The notes under the pieces: generated by a model
What the model saw: the letters and a program-made list of their open reading frames with translations, nothing else
Database searches by the model: none
What the model was told of the DNA's origin: nothing
Shown: one piece after another, positions 49,101 to 60,960 of the stretch
How the letters are laid out: the number at the start of each line of letters is the position of its first letter
Position numbering within the stretch: position 1 is the first letter of the stretch
Assembly: GCF_028389875.1 (NCBI RefSeq)
Contig: NC_084663.1
Location: forward strand, 205,499,876-205,563,875
Length of the DNA stretch: 64,000 bases
Reading direction: 5' to 3'
From: Rhea pennata
Lineage: Eukaryota > Chordata > Aves > Rheiformes > Rheidae
Translations under genes and position numbers: made by a program

Positions 49101-50399
49101 AGTCAGCTCAAACATAAGTACCATTGCTTAAATGAAAGCCTGTTTGCCTGTCTACCTCTTTGCCTATTTATCTATAATGAACACGTACAAAAAAATTCTT
49201 TCCTTTAAGAGACGGGTGTCTGTGTTTTTGCAGAAACAGAAGTTGATTCTCTTAGTGACAATTTACTGTTTAACTTTCATCTTCTCACTGCTACAGTAGC
49301 ATTGTTTTTACCTAGAAATCAAAGCTTTATTGAAGTGAGTGTTATTTTGTTGTCCATAATTTTCCAGTCCTTTTTCCTATTGGAAATTGCCTATAAAATA
49401 TGATCTTGTATTTGATTCTCAATTGTGTTGGTATTTTGGATATATTCATTTTCTATGGCCCCTAATGGGGTCGTTATGCTGTGAACCATCAATAAAAAGT
49501 TAAGAGACTCATTGGTTTTAAAAGTTTAATCTGAGCAGATAGGACAAAACAAAGAAGGAGAAAAAAGGAATTAAGGCTTGCTGTATCTCATTTTCATTTT
49601 AGAAGTAAATTTGTCATCTATGTTGTTTGTAAGTCAATTGAGAGATAAAAAATGGATGGACCAGAGAGAAAGAGAGATCTGCTTCCAAAGGACAGCTTAT
49701 GTGTTGTCATACTTGGCTATGAGACAGGTGGGATGGATAACCTTGTGCCTGTCTTTCTGTAAAGACCGGAGAGTTGACTTCATCAACTAGTTTGGAAGAG
49801 ATGCTTCATTGTTAGGTGATTAAAGGTGAATGCTGCTTGTAGAAGCTTATTCTTAGCAGGGCTAAGACTAAACCATGGTCTCTTGATTCTCATTCGGTAT
49901 CATAATTTCAAAACCATCTTACCTCTAAACTTGCTCACCTATTCCACTTTCCTGTTGTTTAGCATAAGCACAAAGAGTATAGGATTTTAGCTCACCACTT
50001 TTTGTACTCTGTTGGTAAAGGAAACAATCTGTTACATTTGTCTGGTGTAATAAAGTATGCAATATACTAGCAAAATGAAAAAGATACTCTTGCTATTCCA
50101 CTCCTGAAACCATTCTGCCAATTTGTGTGCCAGGAACGGAAGGCTGAAATGGAAGAAACTATTTTCATTCATGACCCAAACTAATATTTGAACTTACATT
50201 TTTAAGGAGTGAAAGGTTAATTCCATTATCATTGTAACAATTTGACTAATTCTATTTAAGATGAAAAACAGAACCAGAGGGAAATAGTTGGCTTATATCA
50301 TTAAAGGGAGCTATCACAATGCCTTGCTCATGTTGCATTCAAGTGCTGTTATCTCTGTCTTTCAGCTTTTGTGTTTTTGTGTTTTGTCACAGCTATAAA
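46151..50399. other. Upstream flank, no gene seen
   Basis: This is AT-rich DNA with no recognised exon. A 15-bp direct repeat 'attttctaaagcaat' (48530-48544 and 48539-48553 region) is the only small ordered feature. Frames up to 80 codons have no family resemblance. Confidence 0.45.
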
Positions 50400-50610
50400 G
50401 GCAAGATGGGCTGTGGAGAAAGCACTGCACTGGGATTCAGAAGGTTCTGAAGTCATAGTGGTGACTGTCCTGTGGATTTGCCACAGCACTTGGACTAACT
50501 AATTTCATTTCTTCCTCTCTTTTGTCCCATGAAAATGGGCTAAGGAAACTCCCTTATGTACTTCTCAGGAGAGAAGTGAGAGTTAATTAGTTAATGATTT
50601 ATAATGCATT
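50400..50610 (+). mobile_element. MIR-like SINE, comparatively complete
   Basis: The order fits an amniote MIR. 'gctgtggagaaagcactgca' then 'ctgggattcagaaggttctg' is the tRNA-like head, and 'gccacagcacttggactaac' is the pre-core. 'taatttcatttcttcctctc' / 'ttttgtcccatgaaaatggg' corresponds to the 'tcacttcacttctctgtgcc' / 'catctgtaaaatggg' core, and 'acttctcaggagagaagtga' falls in the 'gagatctactgatgaaaagc' tail. It is the clearest MIR in the window. Confidence 0.8.
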
Positions 50611-51307
50611 TCATTTTGCTGTGCGGCTTATAGTGTTTTGTTTAAGTTAATGCAAAGTAGTCACGAATGGCTGAAGATGCATAAAAAATAGCTTGCAGTC
50701 CTCTGCTAATACCAGCAGTAATAACTGATATGCTTCACAAGGTCTTTAAAATGAGTTGAAATGTGCAACTGAGAAAGAATTAGGTTTGACGAATCAAACT
50801 AGTTAACAACTCAAATGTAACTTCTTTATAAGGAAAGGGTTCAAGTTTCATCCTTCGCAACCTGTTTTCACTGGTGTTATCCAAAAGACAGTGAGAACTA
50901 TGCTGCTTTAAAGTTTGCCATGATGACAAAGGATCAGTCTTGCTGAAGTGTTAGAGACTCCTTTTGAGTTATTGGACTGTGAGTTTGCCTCTCTGATTCA
51001 TGCTGTTGAATATGGGAGAGGTAACCACCATTTAAGATTTAAATCTCAATGTGTCCTCAGCATTTATAAGTGTAACCTAGCTGGACAAAGCCATGGGCAA
51101 GTATTTGATCCAGATCTCCCAAACTACAAGGATAAAGAAGAGGAAAAGGAATTTCTTGCAAAGCCTTCTCAAGTAGTCTTAGAAAAAAATAGCAGAAAGT
51201 AAGAGTACTCAAGGTTTTGTTTAACACTAAAGATTTATTGTTTGGAACATAGACTGAATATTTGAATTGTATGCTGATATCAGCAACAAGGACTGAAGTG
51301 TAGGACA
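50611..51307. other. Upstream flank, nothing recognised
   Basis: The 84-codon frame at 50948-51202 has no identifiable motif, and no repeat landmarks were seen. Confidence 0.4.
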
Positions 51308-51395
51308 TTTCCTGGGGATTAAGGGCCCCTAGGGCTGAATGGTCCCATTGCAGCCTAGGGCCATTGAGTCCAATGGCATCTTAATCCCCTGGAAA
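51308..51395. repeat. 88-nt inverted repeat with nested hairpins
   Basis: The outer arms tttcctggggattaag (51308-51323) and cttaatcccctggaaa (51380-51395) pair over 16 bp with one mismatch. Inside, 'ggcccctagggctg' pairs with 'cagcctagggcc' using two one-base bulges, closing on aatggtcccatt, which is itself a short palindrome. 'ccattgagtccaatgg' forms another small hairpin. It could be a miniature inverted-repeat transposon or a structured RNA; neither can be decided from sequence alone. Confidence 0.85.
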
Positions 51396-53399
51396 TACTC
51401 TGCACCTCATTCCTTATTGCTTACGTTAAATGCAAACTGGAAGCTTCATCTGTATTCTTAAGGATAAAATGTAAAAAAACAAACAAACAAAAAAACCCCA
51501 ATCCTTGACATATGGAGCTTTTTCTTTCTATTTAAAGCAAGGGATGCAGATTTCCACCGTTCAGAAATACATGAGAAGTTTCTAAAGAACTATCATCCTG
51601 AATATTTTCTAAGGACCCTTATATTGTTTGTCAGTATTCTTAAATTGACCTATTCTGCAGCTAAATCAGCTAAGAAATTCAGCAAAAGATTAGCTGCTGA
51701 TTCAGCAGAAAGTGCCAACCACCTCACTTTTTCTATTATTAAAATTCAGGGGGAAAGGAGATGGGGAGGATCATGCACAACTTAGCATCACTAGTCTCCT
51801 TTTAACATTAAGTTTTAATGAAAAACTCCAAGGTTGTTCCTAACTCCAGTTTCCTACTATGTCTTTCCTGTCTCAACATGACAGAAACTAGTTTCCTGTA
51901 CACATCTGATTTTCTGCTGCTTTCTTCTTGTGTGTGCTGTAGAGATTTGTCTGCTCTCCCTAACTAGCTTCATCTTAGATTATCTGTTTTCATGACACTC
52001 GGTAATTGTTTTGATGATTTCATGTGAGAGGTAACAGCTAGGTAACAGCTGTGCACTGTAGACAAAAGGAAAAAGTGTTCATTTCCAGAGGGCATTCCAT
52101 ATAGGTGCCCAAAATAAGTGAGATGAATTGCCTTCTTGAAGTGCATTTGTTTATTCTGTGGCTTATTTGTTCTGTATCACGCAATCTTCCTTTCAAGCGT
52201 AGCTCCTTCTAATGTCCACAGATCCTTCTCCTGTGCCCTGTCATGGCAAGCAGAACTTCTTACGTGTTTCATGTGTGCAGGTTGGTCTGGCAGTACGCGT
52301 GTGGGCTGACCAGGTGTCTGACATGTTTTAACATGCGTAAGGGACAGAATTGTAACTGCATTTTTCTTGGAGACGTAGAAATGTGTCTTTCTCTGCTGGC
52401 CAGCTACTGACTTGCAGTAAAACTCTAGGAATATAATGTCTTTGAGGCATGAGGTCATGAATCAGATCTGTTGGAATTTGGTGAATATGTTTAGAAGTTG
52501 TGAGGAAAGGACAAATGTGTCAATAGAAAGCCTGATTATCATGAATTTCATTTCCTTGGGAAGTTCACGTTACAAGTGGTGTGGAGCTTAAGTGCTTCTA
52601 TCTAGACTGCTTAGTGATATATCCACTTGCTTCCTATATGACAGGGAAATAATGACTGGGATTGGAGATGGAACATGACAGCCTGGTGAGAATAAAAAAC
52701 AAGTCAGACTTGGTGATCTCTTGATTAGATCATTTACAGACAACCAACTACATCCTGACCAGGTAACACAGTTAGGCTGTATTTCTTTTTTTTTACTGTT
52801 ACCATATGATTCAGAAGCAACAGTCTGTTTAATTATCCAAGTGAAAAGGCCAGAGTACCAATGAGTCAACCATGAATGATGGTGAGGTGCTCTTCAATTG
52901 CAGTCTCTGAGCTGGGAGATAGAATAATAGATTATTATCATGTAAGTCGGAAATGTTGTCCAGATTCACTGCCATGCCTCAATAACATAAAAGCTGACCC
53001 ACTGAATTGTCTGCTGGCCTAGGTTTAGTGGCTGTCTGAGAGGAATTCATTTAGGGTAAGATATATCTCTTCAGTAAAAGTCAACATAAAACATGAACAC
53101 CACTTCAGTTACTGCAAAAACATTTAAGAGAGAATTAAGCAATGCATTGCTCTTGTGTCTTGTCTTCATTCCAGGTGAGTTTCATCTATTATGTGAAAGC
53201 TGTTAAGGTGGAGAGTGATTCTGAGGGTGTAAAGTAATTCATTGCACTAGACTCCTTCTATTTAACGGTGAGGTTACACATCTAGTTTAGAATTTTAGTG
53301 TGTCAGTTCACAAAGGATTGAAAATAATCTCAGAAAACTACTTTTTGATCTAGTGTCCAGTAATAATTGTTTTCCAAACTCCTTTTCAGAGAAGTCTGG
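51396..53399. other. Upstream flank, no gene seen
   Basis: An A/C-rich run (aaacaaacaaac) sits at about 51475-51495. A short duplicated 'aggtaacagct' lies near 52028-52052. Frames of about 93 codons at 52177-52458 and 52588-52869 (minus) have no recognised domains. Confidence 0.4.
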
Positions 53400-53880
53400 A
53401 TGCAGCTGGATCCAAACTTAGTCCTAGACTTGGTTAACGATTTATGGCTAAAGGAATATTCGCACAATCAATCCAAGATGTAGCTTAGCAAAATTTGCAA
53501 ACTTTCAGCATGCTATTAGTCACTTACTGAGGATCTGTTATGGGCACGGAATCTCTCAACCTCGAGGAGTAACCTTGAAAGGTGTCCCAACTCAAGGGGA
53601 GATTCACCGCTGTTCAGCCAGCTGCCATGCAGGAGAGCTCAGTGGGCTCTAGGCTGTGGTGCTATTTATGGGCACAGAGTTTGACTTCTTGGTCTACTTA
53701 TGGTGTGGAGATGTACCTTTTTTACTGATCTCATGTTCTGCTGGGGAAAAGATAACATTTTCTGATGACTCCATGCCATGTAGGAGAAAATATACCCCCT
53801 TTTGCTGATCTCATGCCTGTTTCTAGTCTCACCAGTTGCAACCAGTATCACCTTGTTTCTACTGGTAAGCCCTGGGCGAT
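53400..53880 (-). mobile_element. Probable solo LTR of an endogenous retrovirus (borders uncertain)
   Basis: On the minus strand a promoter-like segment has a TATA-type CATAAATAG (53670-53662). Downstream comes an R/U5-like stretch with 'ggttactcctcgaggttgag' then 'agattccgtgcccataacag' and 'atcctcagtaagtg' (53578-53522), a pattern I associate with avian ERVL-type LTRs. No gag, pol or env frame adjoins it, so it would be a solo LTR left by recombination. The TG...CA termini and the target duplication were not resolved. U3 may extend to 54300 or beyond. Confidence 0.5.
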
Positions 53881-56778
53881 AGTCAACCTAGCTCAGGTAG
53901 ACTAGCCTCTAGGGCCTTTGCAATGGTGATAAGGACAGTAAGGAAAGTGAAATGTGCCTTAAGGATACTAAGTGCAAAACAGATGGCATTCTGTAAGGAG
54001 AAACTGGCTGGCTGTTGACCAAACCTATCTGGATTTAGAACACTGTGATCCGAATTGCCTGAAATTGATGAGAAGAAGGAGGAAGTCCTGCTGAGGGCCA
54101 GGAGACATTGAATTTGCATGCTCTGTTTATCTTTATGAATATTTAGAAGGGATGACTGCATGTCCATTGGTTGTTGGGAAGAGGCTGTTCTTGGTATTTT
54201 GATTGGGGTGTGCAAGCTTTGGGTGCTTTCATGAAATTTCAGTGAGGTGTGCCTGTGCATTTCATGATCAGTCCATGGGCATGCCAGGTGCAGCAACGCT
54301 AGGCCTAGTTGTTCTTAAAGTAGAGACAGAACAAAGAGAAAGAGAAGTGGCAAAATGTACTCTATGTGAAATTTGAAGGGAAGTCCTGTAGCCACAATTA
54401 TGAGCTCTTTCTCTCTGAGTTGTCATATAACTTTGGGACAGCGTGATGGTAGCCTAGAATTTGGTTTTGAGAAGCTGAGTTTCACAGGATACATCAGCAG
54501 TTGTTGATGGTATGAGGTGGTGGTGAGGTTAAATTGCTGGATGTCTTCTTGTGGGTCCAGAGCAGAAGGGTTGGTGATCCTTGAGAAAAGGATGCAGAAA
54601 GTGAACAACAGCTTCAGAGTATTCTCTCTAAAGCAATGTTTGCTTAGCCATATTTTCCATGAGCTGAATTTATATCTCCACATGCTTTGGTGTGTCTGTC
54701 ATAGAGTTTGCTCAGTCATTTCAAAGACTCTTTTTCAGTCAATTGTTTGGTAACTATGATTCTCTTTTCTTAACTTCACATTCCTCTTCCTTCTGTCCTT
54801 TTTCTTTTTTCTTTTTTCTCCCCCCCCCTTTTTTTTTCCTGTCATAAGGGTTCCTTCCATTCTTCAGTTTCTCTCTCAGGCAAGCTTTTCCCTCTGTGGA
54901 AGCTTCCATAATCTCCTAAGGATTTCCTCTATTCTCTTGTTCTTTACAGTTGTGTTAGCCAGATTTCTGGGAGGGTGAAAACCAAGCTTGTTCTAGGCTT
55001 TTCTGGTGCTATCGCTGTGCTGCACAGCAGATGATCATGAACGAAGCATAAAACCTTTTTGTTCTTGCTTTTTTGATTTTTTTCCCACCTTCATAATTTT
55101 AGGAAGCTGTTGTAAAGGCTTCCTCTGAGATCTTAGAAATGACAAGCCCTTTCCTAGCTTTTCTCCTATGTTTGAGCCATGATGTTTTAATCCTGTCTGG
55201 CTCTCATACTGTTACATAAGTGATTACTTTCCAGTTTGCTGTTCCACTCTTTCATTTACCATTATGGAAGCTGCATTGTGTCACAGACTATGGGACCAAG
55301 TACATGAAGCTGGAGGAGGATAGCCTAATGAGTCTAGCAGAGTGGCAGCAGTTATACTTTTCTTTTTTTGTGCAGTCCAAATTCAAACTGCACCTTGAAA
55401 CATGGCAAAGGAACGATCAGAAATGTAATTGGAAAGGTTAGGGAGAATGCTGTAAGATATGCTCTTGTCCATGACAGTAGGGTCTTCTCATGTTCTGTGA
55501 GATGGGAAAGGCATCAAAAGAAAGGAAAAAGAAGTCCTGTACATTAGTGTTACAGTGCTTTCCAGTTTTTGCAACTCCTACTCAAAGTTCAGTACACCAT
55601 TAGCGCTATTTTACAATGAATTTTTGGTGCTCAGGGGATAATAGTGCAAATGTCCCTTAACTTGCACTTTGCTGTGTGATGCCTACTTATACTTCTGGCA
55701 TTGCTCTTCTATGTCTCAGTAAGTTTAAAAATGAATTGTTAAAAGCTTTGCTTGTTCAGAAAAAAAATATGTGTTACACCGAATTAAAGTGTGTTTACCT
55801 AAAGTTATGTCTATATGTATGACCAAGGTCTTTCTGAAATTCATGTTTATATAAAACAAAGGCATTACTGAAAAAAGATACCATTAACACTTTTTAAAAT
55901 TAAGGCTTTAAACTGTTGCACTTGAGATCAGAATCAGGACAGAGCAATTGATCTTTTTGAGGGCTTTCCTTCTTTTCTATCTAGTCTTGCCATGTGATAA
56001 TTTGTGAAGATCTGAGGGTAGCCCATTGTTCTCTTCAAGTACTGGTTACACACTAACCTGCTAAGCTTTCCATTTTTATGGTCTATATGATCTGTACCAT
56101 CATCAAAATCCCTATAATGATTAAAATAACTGTAGGATGCAAGTTCCAGGTTCTTGTAGCTGTAGGAGACCACTCTATAAGGGACTGCCAGGGGCAGTGT
56201 CCTGTTTTTTCAGTTGTGGTAGCAATGTGGATGATTTGGTTATTTATTTGGCAGACAGTAATCCTTACCTTTGTAGCTTCTTGTACCACACATTGGACTT
56301 CAGACATAACTACTGAGTGCCCTAAGCATTTGTTGAAATTGTTTAAAATCTATCCCTAAATGTAGCAGTCCTTGTAGTGGTTGCAATGATTCCTTTAAAG
56401 TGCTACTTTTAAAGGTGTGTTGTAGAAAATAACATACTTCTAGAGAGGTTACATTACATGTACACATATTATCAGGCAACATAAATAATTAGATAATTTA
56501 TAATACTTTTTGGAAACATTAAATGCACAGGAAGACGATTGGAGCCTACACAGACAATTGCAGACTGATTGGAAATAGATTAGACACTTCCATAGTCCCT
56601 GTTGGCCAGAAAGCTGTTACCTTCAGAAGTGCCTGCCTTGCCCTGCTGCTTTCTGGCATCCTTCTAAAGAGACTGTCCAGAAAATTCCAGCTTGTTCCAT
56701 AGGCCATTGTAAATGCAGAGCTCTAATATCAGAAACAATATCATTATACATTTCTAAAATTGCCTGATGAGCTACTTG

Positions 56779-56811
<33 letters not shown>

Positions 56812-58471
56812 TTTTTTCCATCAAGTTGATACATATTACATATTGTAAATGTATGTAGTGTTTTGATATCTTCATAATAGGAGAGCCTTTGCTTTCCGCT
56901 ATATGCTACTTTTTACACATTCCAGAACCATCATCAGCTATTTTAAAATGTCTTGCCTGTAACACTACGCAAAGTTGCAATCTTGTAAAATACGACTTAC
57001 TATGGTAAATGTTTTCATGTCTAATTAATTTTCCCTTGCTTTTTATAACACTCAAATATCATGTTTTATAAATAGACAAAATGACATCCATACCTATTTT
57101 TGTTACCTATACACATTTCATTTATGTACTGGTGATCTATTAATCACGATCACTATTAATAAGATGAGATATATCCATCATGACTGAGAGAAACAGAGTT
57201 TCTCTTATTTGGAGATAGAGACACCTTTAAATTCAATCCAGTTTTTCTCATTATTTTGGCGTGTTCATATTTTCTCATTTTAATTTCAGGCATGGCAATT
57301 GACCTAAAAAAATCATCATATCTTTCCCTATTCATGCATGATAATAAAAAAAGGAAAACAAAGAAGTAAAACAAAGCTAAGCAAATTCTAATTAATAATA
57401 TTCATGGACTTGGAATGGATTACTTATTCTTCTGTGCTAGTTCTGGAGATAAAATAGCAAAGGTTTTTATTAATAGTTATCTTAGTTACTCAGGTTATAA
57501 TATCTACCTACATAGAGTTTGCTAGTGATGTTGAGTCTAATTAACTACTTTTTTTGCTTCTTTATTTTATCCAGTTTATCGGCTAGTATTCTCATACTAT
57601 GATTTTTAAGTCCTCAATTCATCTTTATTATCCCTTTATTATTAATTATATCTTATTTATAACAATATGTTTTAGCTTGAATTAACAGTCATTACACTTA
57701 CACGTAATTTCTACCATCTTCCTTTTTGTCTTCTTTTTCATTTTTTTTTAATTCTAAAACAAATATTAGTTTTAACATATCAGCTATTATAGTGTTAACT
57801 TTTGGTTTGGCACATTAACTCTGTGTCAGTTCAGTTAAAATATTTTATTATTCATTATCTCCCTCTTGGACCTACATAGAGTCACACTTAATCCACCATT
57901 CTTTTAACTCGCAACTACTTAAGTACTAGTAGCACCTGATGTTTGTTTTCAAATTTCTCTTTTTTCATTCCTTTTTGCTACTGATTTTGTAATCAGTGCT
58001 CCCTGCTAGATTTCTTTCATGCATGTACTTGCACAAATTTCTTGAAAATATGTCTCTGAATTTAACAATATTATCTGTAAGGTTGAACTATTTCTTTCTC
58101 TACTAGACCACATCTCTAGCCCTTTCCATTCTTGCAATGGTCCTGATAGTTAAAGGATGTATTGGTTTTCTGGTTGTCGCTGTCTCTATTGCAGTGCTGG
58201 TTTTGCAGTAGGACATCCTGTGGTGAGTAACCGTTCTCCAGAGCAATTATCTTTGCCAAAAACAGTTGTCGTTATCTGTACCAAGTCTGGATGGGTCTGG
58301 ATCATTCCATCTGTTCCCATTCTAGCCTTCTGGGTCTGCCAAAGAGCTGTAACACACCCTTTGCGACACTATGTTTTTCGCTCTTTCTGTGCAGTCAGCT
58401 CCTGCATGAAGATGCCAAGTGTCAGCAATTCCTGTTCTCATGGCAGCCATGACTGATTCTAATGGAAGATT
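53881..58471. other. Upstream flank, possible LTR U3 at left, no gene seen
   Basis: The 137-codon minus-strand frame 53883-54296 lies next to the LTR-like segment and shows no recognised viral or host domain. A C/T-rich tract with C8 and T9 runs is at 54796-54838. The rest is AT-rich DNA without exon-like structure. Confidence 0.4.
56783..56809 (+). repeat. Run of 27 A
   Basis: Homopolymer of 27 A. It could mark the 3' end of a retroposed sequence, but nothing recognisable lies upstream and no flanking duplication was seen. Confidence 0.9.
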
Positions 58472-60960
58472 CATAGAATCATAGAATCGGTAAGGTTGGA
58501 AGGGACCTCTGGAGATCATTTAGTACAACCTCCCTGCTCAAGCAGGGTCACTTAGAGCATGTTAGACAGGGTTGCATCCAGGCGGTCCTTGAAGATCTCC
58601 AGAGAAGGAGACTCCACAACCTCTCTGGGCAATCTGTTGCAGTGCTCCGTCACTCTCACAGGGAAGAAATTCCCCCTCACACTCAGGCGGAACTTCCTGT
58701 GCTTCAATTTCTGCCCATCGCCTCTTGTCCTGTCACACGGGACAACCGAAAAGAGTTTATCCCCGTCCCCTTGACACCCTCCCTTCACGTACTTGTACAC
58801 ATTGGTAAGATCCCCCCTCAGTCTTCTCTTCACCAGACTGAAGAGGCCCAGCTCTCGCAGCCATTCCTCATAGGGCAAATGCCCCAGTCCTCTGATCATC
58901 TTTGTAGCCCCGCACTGGACTCTCTGCAGTAGCTTCATGTGTGTCTTGTACTGGGGAGCCCAGAACTGGACACAGGACTCGAGATGAGGCCTCCCCAGAG
59001 CTGAGTAAAGGGGCAGGATCACCTCCCTCCACATGCTGGCAACACTCCTCCTAATGCACCCCAGGAGACCATTGGCCTTCTTGGCCACAAGGGCACATTG
59101 CTGGCTCATGGTCAACCTGTCATCCACCAGCACTCCCAGGTCCTTCTCTGCAGAGCTGCTCTCCAGAGGGTCAGCCCCCACCTTGTTCTGATGCCTAGGG
59201 TTATTCCTCCCTAGGTGCAGGACTCTGCACTTGTCCCTGTTGAACCTCATGAGGCTCGCCTCTGCCCATCTCTCCAGCCTGTCCAGGTCTCTCTGAATGG
59301 CAGCACAGCCCTGTGGTGTGTTAGCCACTCCTCGCAGCTTGGTGTCATCAGCAAACTTGCTCAGGAGGCACTCCGTCCCCTCATGCAGGTCATTGATGAA
59401 AAAGTTGAACAGGATGGGACCCAGGACTGAGCCCTGCAGGATGCTGCTAGCTACATGCCTCCAACTAGACTCCACGCCCCTGAGGACGACCCTCTGAGCT
59501 CTGCCTTTCAGCCAGTTCTCAATCCACCTCACTGTCCACTCATCTAACCCACACTTCCTGAGCTTATCTCGAAGGACGTTATGGGAGACATTGTCAAAAG
59601 CCTTGCTGAAGTCAAGGTGCGCAACGTCCACTGCTCTTCCCTCATCTACCCAGACAGTCATGACATCAGAGAAGGCTATCAGGTTGGTCAAGCATGATTT
59701 CCCCTTGGTGAATCCATGCTGGCTACTCCTGATCACCTTCTTCTCCTCCATATGTCTGGAGATGACATCCAGAATGACCTATTCCATCCCCTTTGCAGGG
59801 ATGGAGGTGAGGCTGACAGGCCAGTAGTTGCCTGGGTCCTCCTTGTTGCCCTTCTTGAAGACTTGAGTGACACTGGGGTTCTTCCAGTCCTCAGGCACCT
59901 CTCCAGTTCTCCAGGACCTTTCAAAGATGATGGAGAGCGGCTTGGCAACAACATCCGCCAGCTCTCTGAGTACCTGTGGGAGCATCCCATTCGGCCCATG
60001 GATTTGTGGATGTCTAGCCTGCCCAGAAGGTCTCTAATGCTATCCTCCTCAACCAAAGGAAAGTCTTCCCTTCTCCAGACTTTCTCTCTTGTCGCCAGGC
60101 TCTGGGATTCCTGGGGTTGCCCTTAGCAGTGAAGACTGAAGCAAAGGCGGCATTCAGTACTTCTGCCTTCTCTGTATCCCTTGTCACCAGGGCCCCCGCT
60201 CCATTCAGTAGCAGGCCCACATTTTGCCAAGTCCTCCTCTTGCTGCTGATGTATTTGAAGAAGCCCTTCCTGTTGTCCTTAATATCCCTTGACAGACTCA
60301 ATTCCAACTGGGCCTTAGCCTTCCTTGCTGCATCTCTACATACTCTGACTGCATTCCTATAATTCTCCCAAGTAGCCTGTCCTCTCTTCCACATTCTGTG
60401 TACTTTCTTCTTCTGTCTGAATTTGGCCAGGAGCTCCTTGCTCACCCATGCAGGTCTCCTGCCCCTTTTGCTGCATTTCTTACTCATAGGGATGCACCGC
60501 TCTTGAGCTTGGAGGAAGTGATGTTTGAATATTAGCCGGCTCTTACAGACCCCCCTTCCTTTTAGGGCCTTAATCCATGGGATTCTTCCAATTAGGTCTA
60601 TGAAGAGCCCAAAGTCCACTCTCCTGAAGTTCAGAGTTGCAATCCTGCTTGTTGCCTTATTTTTTTTCCTGCTGGATCCTGAACTCCACCATCTCATAGT
60701 CACTGCAGCCAAGGCTGCCCCCAGCCTTCACATCTCTAACCAATCCCTCTCTTTTGGTAAGGACAAGGTCCAGCAGGACACCCTTCGTTGTAGGCTCCTC
60801 CACCATTTGCGACAAGAAGTTATCATCAATGCATTGCTGGAGCTTCCTGGACTGTTTGTGCCTTGCTCTGTAGTCCCTCCAGCAGATACAACTGAGAATT
60901 CAACTTCTCCTACTTTGTATGCTGTAAAAATGTCCTTAACCCATGGTTGGTGGAATAGTA
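58472..60960 (-). mobile_element. CR1 LINE copy, best preserved, endonuclease end to 3' terminus
   Basis: The 3' end carries two CATAGAAT units (58472-58487). A 399-codon open frame (59751-58552) covers most of the reverse transcriptase: '[21 protein letters not shown]', '[14 protein letters not shown]', catalytic FADD at 59355-59344, '[17 protein letters not shown]', and the C-terminal '[23 protein letters not shown]'. Upstream in the same frame, 59985-59782 gives 'MLPQVLRELADVVAKPLSIIFERSW', interrupted by one TAG at 59781-59779 where other copies have CAG (Gln). A shifted frame (60712-60014) covers the end of the endonuclease domain and linker ('[20 protein letters not shown]'). 'DNFLSQMVEEPT' and 'LLDLVLTKREGLV' are readable up to about 60850. 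Fewer lesions than the other copies mean it is the youngest here, but it lacks ORF1 and most of the endonuclease. Confidence 0.96.

Noticed and set aside
53883..54296. 137-codon frame as a retroviral gene
   Set aside because: No protease, RT, RNase H, integrase, gag or env motif is visible; more likely LTR or flanking sequence.
56783..56809. Poly(A) tail of a processed pseudogene
   Set aside because: No recognisable gene sequence upstream and no flanking direct repeats.
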